A program made the position numbers and the translations under genes. This document shows positions 16,912 to 24,242 of a DNA stretch of 24,242 nt, piece by piece. The notes beneath the pieces are model-generated. The model was given only the letters and a program-made list of their open reading frames with translations, was not told where the DNA came from and made no database searches. Each line of letters opens with the position of its first letter. Within the stretch, counting starts at the first letter, position 1. Source of the DNA: an uncultured bacterium (GTDB lineage: Bacteria; Patescibacteriota; Gracilibacteria; Absconditabacterales; Absconditicoccaceae); contig CALCYP010000081.1 in assembly GCA_937906635.1 (NCBI GenBank), positions 1 to 24,242 of the forward strand. The letters are read 5' to 3'.

Positions 16912-19563
16912 ATGGAAACACTTTGAAATCATGATATCATAGATCGTATACAGACTGATCAAGAATTAGTTGCAGAATTTACTAGCAATATGCAGCTAAT
17001 CACCAAACAGACATGAGTGGAATTGACTATAGATACTTCTCGTGAATGAGTTGCATGGATGAAACCTTGAGAAACTAAAGTATTTTTCAATCCTGTACAC
17101 ACCTTAAAATTAATTCAAGCTATCCAAGAACAAAGAGCCAAAGAATTTTGAATATTTGAAAATTTTACATTTGATATAAATCATCTATCTCAATTAGTAT
17201 TACACGAAATTAATCATATGATTAATCGTACAAATCTCAAAATGAGTGATAAAAAGGTAAAAATAAATGGGAAAAAATTAAGCATGATAGAATACGAAGA
17301 TTTTTTACATATGAAATATGGTTATGATTTCCATAATTTTGAAAATATGCTCGAAGATATCGATGTAAACAATCATGCTACTATGGTACAAGCACCAGTT
17401 TTTGAATGAGCTAAACAAGATATATACCATCATATCACTATTCCTAGTGCAGATTTTTCAAAAGAATCACTATCTGAGCAATTTGGCCGAGCGATATTGA
17501 GAGAATCTATGTTGCCAAACGAGAAATGTATTGTCGATCCTCGTGTGAGAGCTTGTATTGATTATTTATCTCTGCCATGAGAAGCACTGGAAAAACTCAG
17601 AGATCCAAATCTAAAATATGATGAACAATTGCCAATCATTCATAGATTATTTGAAGAATATTATCTAAAATTTAAAGAGGAAGACAAAAAAAATGAAGAA
17701 TTAAATCAAAATTGAAATCAGCAAGCGTCTTCCAATGGAAATAATTCACTGACTGATTGACAAAATCAGAGATCAGAACAAAATCCACAAAATCAAAACG
17801 AAAGCTGATGAGATACAGCGCAACAAGGACAACCATGAAACAGTTGAGAGCAAAACGAAACTACAGAAAACGATTGACAATCTCAGCAAGCTCCACAGTG
17901 ACAACAAGGTAAAATTTGACAATGACAGGAAAATCAACAATGAGAAAACTGACAATCTCAGCAAGGACAACCATGAAGCAGTGGAGAACAAAACGAAGCT
18001 ACAGAAAATAATCATCAATCCAACCAAAGATGATGACTTTTGTGAAAATTAAGAGATATGCTTAGGAAAACTCTATGAGGAGATAAATCAGAATCAAAAC
18101 AAGATAATAACGAAAACTGAGATTCATCGCCACAAGATTCTACTGGATGACAGCAAAGCGACAATGAAAGACAAAATTCTTCGCCTACAAGTCAGAAAAC
18201 ATCTCAAGATACAACTCAAGATACGACTCAGGGAACAACTCAAGAGACATCAAACCAACAAGAAAATGAGCAACAAAGACCTCAATACAGACCATGAAAA
18301 CCTATGCTTTTACCACATATTTTTGAAAATTTAGATGAAGAATGAAATAGCTTACTTGAACAGATTGAAGAAAGTCTAAATTGATCTAAAAATAAAACAA
18401 ATGAAGAAACTGAACAGACAGACACGGAACATCAAAAAAACGACATATCGAGGCAACAAATCCAAGATACTCTACAGCAAGCAATACAAGAAGCACTTCA
18501 GCAACAAATGGAGGATGAACAAAAATCTCCAGAAGAAAGAAGTTTGGAAGCTATGATACAGCAAGAATGGGATATCGATGGTAAAAACAAGAGAGAAATG
18601 AGAAATATCAAAAATGCTATCAAAAGACAAGAACAACTAAAACAACAAATTAAAAAAATAAAAGATGATAAATGACAATCAGTATATGACAAAATTACGA
18701 AAGATATTTTTAGCAGGATTGTACAAATCAGAAGACGAAATAAACTCTGAGAAAGACATGCTAGGCCATTTAGTGAATGAGGTCAGCTTGACCCGCAAAA
18801 TTTGGTAAGTGGTATCATGGACTGGAAAGCTGGAGATGATGATCCTCGCATTTTGCAGCAAGAATACAGAGAGCAAAAAGAAAAGCAAAAAGCTGGATGA
18901 TTTGCTATCACATTTATTTTAGATGGATCTGGTAGTATGAAATGAGAAAGGAATAGACAGCAAGCTCTATCTACATTACTTATGCTTTACTCTCTCCAAC
19001 AATTGAATCAAGATATCAAACTCGAATGATGAGATATGGAAGATTTTTTGATTTCTACACAAGCGATGATGTTTTGTGGAAGTGGACAAGTCGCACTTTT
19101 GAAAGATAGATGACAAGAATTAAATATGAAAGACATGATAGAAGTGACAAATGCTTTGTGATACTGTGATTGAGGGGATACAAATGCTGGTGACGCTATC
19201 AATGAATACTACAAACAAGTATCAAAACCTTTTGGCAAAATGTCTCAGAGACAATATGATGAACGAAAAGAAAAAGTGAAAAGCTGAAAATTGAAAGAAA
19301 TAGTATTTGTCCTATCAGACTGAGAATTCCATGACAACCCAAGATCTACAATAAAAAAACTCCGTGAAATGTGAATCATCGTATGTGGTATATGAATTAC
19401 TAATGACTGATATCCTATACTCAACTATTTTGGCGAAAAATCTGGAAACGAAGAAAAAGATAGACAATGATTTGGAATAGTGTGTGAAGACGCAGGAGAA
19501 TTGGGAAATACTTTGAATGAATTATTAGTCCAACATCTGGAAGATCCGAGTATCGTAGGATAG
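16912..19563 (+). CDS. HEXXH metallopeptidase-like plus vWA domain protein
   Basis: An 883-residue protein. The N-terminal domain has HEINH at residues 98-102, an HEXXH zinc-binding motif, in LSQLVLHEINHMIN. A long Gln/Asn/Gly/Ser-rich linker (about 265-475, words like QQGQPGSSGEQ) follows, then a charged helical region. The C-terminal von Willebrand A domain begins FAITFILDGSGSMKGER with the MIDAS DxSxS at 671-675, and continues to VFVLSDGEFHD and VCGIGITNDGYPILNYF. The arrangement recalls DUF2201_N metallopeptidase-like plus DUF2201 vWA proteins, usually partnered with a MoxR ATPase; no MoxR gene is in this window. No signal peptide. Its last 108 bp are duplicated at 20915-21022. It is divergent from DGR target 1. 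Ends in TAG. Confidence 0.87.
19456..19563 (+). repeat. 108-bp direct repeat, copy 1 (3' end of the vWA gene)
   Basis: This segment, the last 36 codons of the vWA gene, is repeated at 20915-21022 with five differences. All five are synonymous third-position changes (GCA/GCT, TTG/TTA, GTA/GTT, GGA/GGG, TAG/TAA). The two copies bracket a DUF4143 ATPase gene. Confidence 0.9.
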
Positions 19564-19589
19564 GAATCAAGTAAAAGCCATATTGTAAA

Positions 19590-20765
19590 TTAGGAATTTC
19601 TTCAATATTTAAATTCCTTTCGATTTACGATTTTTACATCTCATAAACTTATAGATTTTCATGTATATATGATAAATCCATCTTCTGGATATTTTTTGGG
19701 ATTATTTTTATTCAACTCTTTCCAATAATTAATTCATTTTATAAATTCATTTGAATATGCTCCACTTGATTTTATCTCAATTGGTATTTGCGTATTTGCT
19801 TTATCTATCACCAAATCTACTTCCTTTTGATGTGAATCACGATAAAAATAACACTCTTCTCCAAATCAATTGATGTTAATCTGTTTTTTTATTTCTGCTA
19901 CAATCATATTCTCAAAAAGATTTCATATCATACTATTATTTCTCAATTCCTCTACTGAATTTATTCTTAGCAAACGACATGCTAATCCTGTATCCATAAA
20001 ATAAATTTTGGGAGATTTTATATATCTCTTTCAAAAATTTTCATAATAAGGATACAACTTAAATGTAAGATAGCTAGCTTCTAGTATAGAGATCCATCTT
20101 TTTATTGTCTTTTGCTCTACTCAAACATCATCAGATAGAGATTGATAATTTATCATTTGTCAGATCCTTCATGCAAGTAATGATACAAATTTACGAAATA
20201 AGTCTAAATCCTGGACATTTTTTATTTGTCTTACATCTCTTTCAAGATAAGTAGCAATATATTCATCATAATATTTTATAGGATTTATATCTCTGTCATA
20301 AATTATAGGCAAAAATCACTTAAAAATCTGTTCTACATAATCATCTGACAATAGATTTTTATTTTGTAATTCTTGGAAAGTAAAAGGGGCCATTTTCAAG
20401 TATGCTGCTCTTCAAGCCAATGATTGAGATATTTTTTCAGATAATAATAAATTTTCACTTCATGATATGATAAAATCTGCCATTATTTTTCTTTCATCTA
20501 CTATTTCCAACAAGCAATTGAAAATAATTGGACATTTTTGGACTTCATCAATAATAATATGAGATTTTTGCTTTAAAAACGTCTCTGGATCATTTTCAAT
20601 CATTGACAAAACTGAAGGAGTTTCCAAATTATAGTATTCATAATTTGGGAATTGCTCCCTTAAAAAAGTAGTTTTTCATACCTGTCTGGCTCAGGTGACA
20701 GCAACGATAGGAAATCATTTTTTTAATTCATCCAATTCTTTAATATAATCTCTTTGTATAACCAT
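19590..20765 (-). CDS. AAA_14/DUF4143-type ATPase (copy 2)
   Basis: A 391-residue P-loop ATPase. Walker A is TGARQVGKTTF near residues 25-35, Walker B HIIIDEVQKCP, then a SGSENLLLSEKISQSLAGR sensor segment. DUF4143 follows with IYFMDTGLACRLL, FENMIVAEIKKQ, CYFYRDSHQKEVDLVID and PIEIKSSGAYS. It lies between the two 108-bp copies of the vWA gene end, on the opposite strand, so it looks like the cargo of an insertion. TGTGTAAA and its inverse flank its promoter region (20779-20814). Ends in TAA. It shares motifs but not close sequence with copies 1 and 3. Confidence 0.9.
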
Positions 20766-20778
20766 GCTATTTAAAATT

Positions 20779-20814
20779 TGTGTAAAAATGTACATCTATG
20801 ACCCAATTTACACA
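20779..20814. promoter_or_regulatory. Inverted TGTGTAAA pair upstream of ATPase copy 2
   Basis: TGTGTAAA (20779-20786) and TTTACACA (20807-20814) form an inverted pair just upstream of the ATPase start at 20765. The same 8-mer is in the array before ATPase copy 1. A repressor site is a reasonable guess. Confidence 0.45.
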
Positions 20815-20914
20815 TTATTGATTTTTTAATAATTTTCAAGTCTATTTTTGGAATGATTAGTTCTACATAAAATATTAAGTTATAATGACTTAATTTTTAC
20901 CTTTTTATGCAGGG

Positions 20915-21022
20915 AAAGATAGACAATGATTTGGAATAGTGTGTGAAGACGCTGGAGAATTAGGAAATACTTTGAATGAATTATTAGTCCAACATCTGGA
21001 AGATCCGAGTATCGTTGGGTAA
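20915..21022 (+). pseudogene. Detached 3' fragment of the vWA gene (direct repeat copy 2)
   Basis: It encodes the last 36 codons of the vWA gene, from KDRQGFGIVCEDAGELGNTL to the C-terminal SIVG and a stop (TAA here). No start codon or upstream domain is attached, so it is not expected to be expressed on its own. It differs from copy 1 only at synonymous sites. It ends 3 bp before the stop of the convergent ATPase copy 3, and is probably the displaced original end of the gene. Confidence 0.85.
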
Positions 21023-21025
21023 TAA

Positions 21026-22213
21026 TTACTTTCATGATAACCAATCCAATACATTTATCTTACGAATTCAATCATAATCTACCTCTGGATCCACATCCAT
21101 TGTAAGTATGTATTTTGGATAATGATTATTTATTGCTTGCAAGGGAGATAATTCTCTTTTTAGAGTTTGTTTGTCTCTAACTGTGTATGCTACTTGAAAG
21201 TATATGGCTCAATTATTATTTTCTGCTACAAAATCTACTTCTTTATCTCATAATTTTCATATGTATACTTTATATCATCTCCTAATAAGTTCTAAATAAA
21301 CTATATTTTCCAACACATATCACAAGTCTAAATTTTTTCTTCATAAAACAGTATATCTCATGGAAACATCTGTAGCATAATATTTATCTCATGTTTGTAG
21401 ATATTGTTTTCATTTTATATCATATCTAGAAACTTTATTGAAAATAAAACTCTGGGTTAATCATTCTAAATAATTCTCCACCGTATGAACCGAGATCTTT
21501 CTACCATTTGAGGTTAAAGTATCTGCTATTTTTTTTACAGATAAAAGACTTCAAATACTTGAAAACATAAACTCTACTATGCTACGAAGTACACTTGTAT
21601 CTCATATATTATTTCTCTTTGCGACATCTTTGACTATTATGGTATTGTAAATTCATTCTAAATATTGATCTATTTCAGTCTGAGTTTTTAAATTCAATGC
21701 ATAGGGAAATGAGCTACTATCAATATACTTTTTATACATTTTTTCACCTCAAGGTTGATTGTAATAATCTATATACTCCTTAAATGATAATGGATACATT
21801 TTAATTTCTATGTATCTTCATCATAGCAATGTCGCCAATTCTCCTGACAAAAGATAAGCATTTGATCATGTAATATACTCATCTACATTATCTTTTATAT
21901 ATAAAGCATCTACCACTTTTTCAAATCCTGCAATATTCTGGATTTCATCCAAAAATACATAATATTTATCATTATCTATTAGCTTAGAATTGATATAATT
22001 ATATAATTCTCTATAATCTCTGAAATCATAATCTAGTGATTCTAGATTGATTGATATTATATGATTTTCTTTTACTCAGATTTCTTTGAGATAGTCAATG
22101 TAAAGCTGAAATAATGTAGATTTTCCACATCTCCTAATTCATGTAATTACTTTTATCAACTTTTTATCCTTCCATTGTTTGAGTTGCTCTAAATATGCAT
22201 ACCTTTGTATCAT
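21026..22213 (-). CDS. AAA_14/DUF4143-type ATPase (copy 3)
   Basis: A 395-residue P-loop ATPase. Walker A is TGIRRCGKSTLF near residues 24-35 and Walker B YYVFLDEIQN; an ITGSNAYLLSGELATLL sensor segment and MYPLSFKEYIDYY follow. The DUF4143 half has YYATDVSMRYTVLG, LENIVYLELIRRGYKVYIG, KEVDFVAEN and YFQVAYTVRD. Here the usual ExK is QVA, so the nuclease-like site may be altered. The 'GIRR-x-GKS' variant of Walker A marks it as a different subgroup from copies 1 and 2. It has a clear promoter upstream and lies next to the DGR. Ends in TAA. Confidence 0.9.
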
Positions 22214-22249
22214 AGCTATTTTATAACATATAAAATTATTTTATATTTT

Positions 22250-22277
22250 ATTATATTTTTTTTGCAAAAAAATGCAA
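22250..22277 (-). promoter_or_regulatory. Promoter of ATPase copy 3
   Basis: TTGCAT (read at 22277-22272) and TATAAT (22255-22250) with a 16-bp spacer. Confidence 0.6.
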
Positions 22278-22378
22278 ATTTTTTGTTGTTTTTATAAAAA
22301 TTTGTAAAAAATTGCAAACTTTTGTAATTTTACCAGAAATTTTGTCTACACTTAAAAAATTTTACAAAAATACAAAAT

Positions 22379-22441
22379 ATTTCAATTACAATTGAAATTA
22401 TTATTATATTTTCAGTATTTTGGTAGGAGTATCAAAATACT
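22379..22441. repeat. Two perfect inverted repeats upstream of the DGR template
   Basis: ATTTCAATT/AATTGAAAT around AC (22379-22398) and AGTATTTTG/CAAAATACT around a 10-nt loop (22414-22441). The gap 22214-22545 has no gene. These may be an operator and a hairpin that insulates the template transcript; a weak TATAAT lies at 22467-22472. Confidence 0.4.
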
Positions 22442-22539
22442 TACAAGCAATCTAATATATCACTTGTATAATCAATCATACGAGTTAAAAAAGATGAAAT
22501 ATCGTAAATTTTTCGGTATTTTCACAAAATAGTATATAT

Positions 22540-22626
22540 CACAAACTCGCGTTCTAAACTCAATTGCAATGATAATAATCGTAACTTCAACTACAACAAC
22601 AATGATAACAACAACGCGAGTTTGTG
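22540..22626 (+). repeat. 14-bp inverted repeat enclosing the template repeat
   Basis: CACAAACTCGCGTT (22540-22553) is the exact reverse complement of AACGCGAGTTTGTG (22613-22626). In RNA the A-rich core of the template would be a loop closed by this stem. The outer CACAAA of the left arm is absent from the VRs, so the full stem is specific to the template. Confidence 0.7.
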
Positions 22627-22636
22627 CAAGATTGCT
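22546..22636 (+). ncRNA. DGR template repeat (TR)
   Basis: 91 bp, A-rich, 27 bp upstream of the RT start and on the same strand. In the reading frame used by the targets it would give SRSKLNCNDNNRNFNYNNND and on to NNNASLCKIA: repeated AAC/AAT codons, the hallmark of DGR templates, because A-mutagenesis of AAY yields many residues but no stop codons. It matches VR1 and VR2 except at 13 and 16 adenines. The ends, CTCGCGTT and the GCGAGTTTGTGC block, are unchanged and would serve as the homing (IMH-type) anchor. Confidence 0.94.
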
Positions 22637-22663
22637 AATTTTTATAATTTTGTGAAAGTTTGC

Positions 22664-23785
22664 ATGTTTATATCTGAAAATTTACTTTTCAAAGCCTATA
22701 AAAAAGCAAAAAGATGAAAACAATCACGCAGCAGAGAAATCCAAAAACGAATTGAAAATGAATGAGAGAATTTGAAAATCTTATATGATGAATTAATATC
22801 TGATAAGTACAAAATCTGACAACCAACAAGATATATCATACAAGATCCTGTGATGAGAGAGATAATTTGTCTACCATTTCGTGATAGAATTGTCCAGCAT
22901 TTGGTATATAAAGCACTTTATCCATTAATTGAAAAACACGCCATACACGATGTATATAGCAATATGGTCTGAAAATGAAATCTGTATGGAGTAAAAAGGA
23001 TTTCTCGTTTTTTGAAAAGTGGAAGCAGTAATTTCACAAAAGATTGCTGGATATTGAAATTGGATATTCAGACTTTCTTTTTGAGTATTGATAAAAAAAT
23101 ATTGTGGCAAAAGGTCCTAAAATTAATCAACAGAAAATGCCTAACTTCAAATTGGTATGACTGGCCGTGAATTACAAAAATAATTCACCAAATCATATTT
23201 TATGATTATCGTGATTATCAAGATTTTAGTAGTCCAAAATTGGATGGACTCTTTCCATATCACAAAAGTATGAAATCTACAGACTGAACATACTGACTAC
23301 CACTTGGAAATCTCACAAGCCAACTTTTTGCAAATATATACCTGCATGAGCTAGATCATTTTGTGAAACATAAGTTGAAAATAAAATATTATGGTAGATA
23401 TGTAGATGATTTTGTTTTGATACATGAGGACAAAGAATACCTGAAACAATGCCAAAAAATCATTGAAATTTTTCTCAAAGAAAGGCTAAAGCTCACACTC
23501 CATCCCAAAAAAAGATATCTCCAATACTACAAAAAATGAGTCAGATTTTTGTGAGTTATGATTTATCCACGCTATAGGACACTTGGGAAAAGAACAATAT
23601 ACCGTTGAAATCAAAAAATGGCAAATCTGGGAAAACAATCCAATCCACGCCAATCATGGAAATCTTATGATGGATTTGCACTACATCACAAAAATCGGAA
23701 GTTAAGATACCAACGAGCTATACAGTACAAAGCATACGAGTTGTCACAAATTTTTGAAATGGAAAAATGGCATCTATCACCGTAA
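22664..23785 (+). CDS. DGR reverse transcriptase
   Basis: A 373-residue reverse transcriptase that makes mutagenised cDNA from the template repeat. Visible motifs: FRDRIVQHLVYKAL, LKLDIQTFFLSIDK (first catalytic Asp), GLPLGNLTSQLFANIYLHEL (motif 4, LPLGNLTSQ from residue 212; the L/I-G-x-x-x-SQ variant is characteristic of DGR and related RTs), and the active site YVDD at 246-249 followed by FVLIHE. LTLHPKKRYLQ and VRFLGVMIYP follow. There is no maturase or nuclease domain, as in other DGR RTs. No accessory avd gene is seen between template and RT or just after it. The gene is convergent with target 2. Ends in TAA. Confidence 0.95.
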
Positions 23786-23790
23786 CTTAC

Positions 23791-23820
23791 AAAAAACCCC
23801 GAGGCATCAACCACGAGGTT
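23791..23820 (-). terminator. Rho-independent terminator of DGR target 2
   Basis: On the minus strand AACCTCG and CGGGGTT (7 bp, one G-T pair) flank a loop and are followed by T residues. It ends a 3' region of about 150 nt after the target 2 stop and abuts the RT stop. Confidence 0.65.
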
Positions 23821-23906
23821 CACGATATTTTGTTTTTACTTATGTGATAGCCCAACCATTCTGGACTCTCCGACTTCGTCGGAGTGTCCCGCGAAGCGAG
23901 GATCCT

Positions 23907-23926
23907 CGATACGATATATCGTATCG
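23907..23926. promoter_or_regulatory. DGR hairpin/cruciform site downstream of VR2
   Basis: The same perfect 20-bp palindrome as after VR1 (8-bp arms CGATACGA/TCGTATCG, centre TATA), 26 bp past the VR2 3' end. Conservation of sequence and spacing at two loci supports a role in homing. Confidence 0.65.
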
Positions 23927-23943
23927 GGAAGTCCCAGATGGCC

Positions 23944-24242
23944 CTAGTTACAAGCAATCATGCACAAACTCGCGTCGTAGTCACCACTGCTGTGGTAGTT
24001 GAAGTAACGATAATCATCACAGCAATCGAGCTCAGAACGCGAGTCTTGACTTCCTGATTTTTCACTATTTCACATACTTAGCCAATATCGTCAATCCATT
24101 CCTGTTAGATACATCAGCATTGCTATTTGATCATCTAAACCGTCTAAGTCGGCTTTTTCTCATAGTTCAGCTAAGATATCTCTCATTTCTTCAATCTTTG
24201 CTATATGTAATCATTCTCTTTGTTTCTCTTTTACATATTCTT
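23944..24242 (-). CDS. DGR target protein 2, partial (C-terminal end)
   Basis: The last 98 codons of a second DGR target; the start lies beyond the right edge. Outside the VR it is almost identical to target 1: KQREGLHIAKIEEM, then LDGLDDQIAMLMYLTGMDGR and YWLSMGNSEKSGSQ. The differences (MRDILAELGEKADLDG versus MKDILAELGENAGLDD) show it is a diverged paralogue and not an exact duplicate. The variable stretch runs SRSELDCCDDYRYFNYHSSG to DYDASLCMIACN. It is convergent with the RT gene. Ends in TAG. Confidence 0.9.
23953..24043 (-). repeat. DGR variable repeat 2 (VR2)
   Basis: 91 bp matching the template at 22546-22636 except at 16 positions, all template adenines by my alignment (mostly A to G or T, one A to C). 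It alters a largely overlapping but not identical set of codons from VR1, so the two were diversified independently. Confidence 0.95.

Noticed and set aside
22214..22545. Search for an accessory avd gene near the DGR RT
   Set aside because: No frame of suitable length with an Avd-like helical pattern was found here or between TR, RT and VR2; it may lie outside the window or be absent.

Overview
The window comes from an AT-rich bacterium that reads UGA as glycine (genetic code 25), which points to Candidatus Gracilibacteria (BD1-5) or Absconditabacteria (SR1) of the Patescibacteria/CPR. In the standard code nearly every gene here breaks into short pieces. With TGA read as Gly, long proteins appear whose invariant glycines are TGA codons: both Gly of the AbiEii KGGT motif, the Gly of methyltransferase FAGSGTT, Walker A glycines and the Elp3 acetyltransferase loop. 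Every complete gene ends in TAA or TAG, never TGA.

Layout. 1-1702 (minus): an AbiE-type toxin-antitoxin pair (AbiEii runs off the left edge), a small lysine-rich protein and an RNHCP-domain zinc protein. 1703-1971: a G+C-rich, probably structured RNA element. 1972-2283 (minus): an RRM RNA-binding protein. 2446-4087 (plus): two membrane-anchored DUF4190-like proteins, the second with a DUF333 and a Kazal protease-inhibitor domain. 4110-6342: a palindrome-rich intergenic region, then Elp3 (minus), which carries two palindromic repeats in frame. 6628-9504 (plus): a restriction-modification operon of two beta-class methyltransferases and an HNH nuclease. 9626-11393 (plus): a PHP hydrolase and an RlmL-like rRNA methyltransferase. 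11438-13828 (minus): a flotillin-like SPFH protein with four internal repeats. 14198-15535 (plus): a DUF4143 ATPase. 15679-16665 (minus): DGR target 1. 16912-19563 (plus): a large HEXXH plus vWA protein. 19590-22213 (minus): two more DUF4143 ATPases. 22546-23785 (plus): DGR template repeat and reverse transcriptase. 23944-24242 (minus): DGR target 2, cut by the right edge.

The main discovery is a complete diversity-generating retroelement (DGR): a reverse transcriptase, a 91-bp template repeat (22546-22636) just upstream, and two 91-bp variable repeats (15688-15778 and 23953-24043) at the 3' ends of two related genes on the opposite strand. By my alignment VR1 differs from the template at 13 positions and VR2 at 16, and every difference lies at a template adenine. 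Both VRs are followed 26-27 bp downstream by the same 20-bp palindrome, resembling the hairpin that promotes DGR homing in the Bordetella phage. One RT therefore appears to serve at least two targets, one of them about 7 kb away.

A second striking structure is a 108-bp duplication of the 3' end of the vWA gene on either side of a DUF4143 ATPase gene. The copies differ at only five positions, all synonymous, as if the ATPase arrived in a cassette that restored the end of the gene it entered. Several promoters share a TTGCAW / TATAAT pattern with 16-17 bp spacing. No tRNA, rRNA or CRISPR array was seen.
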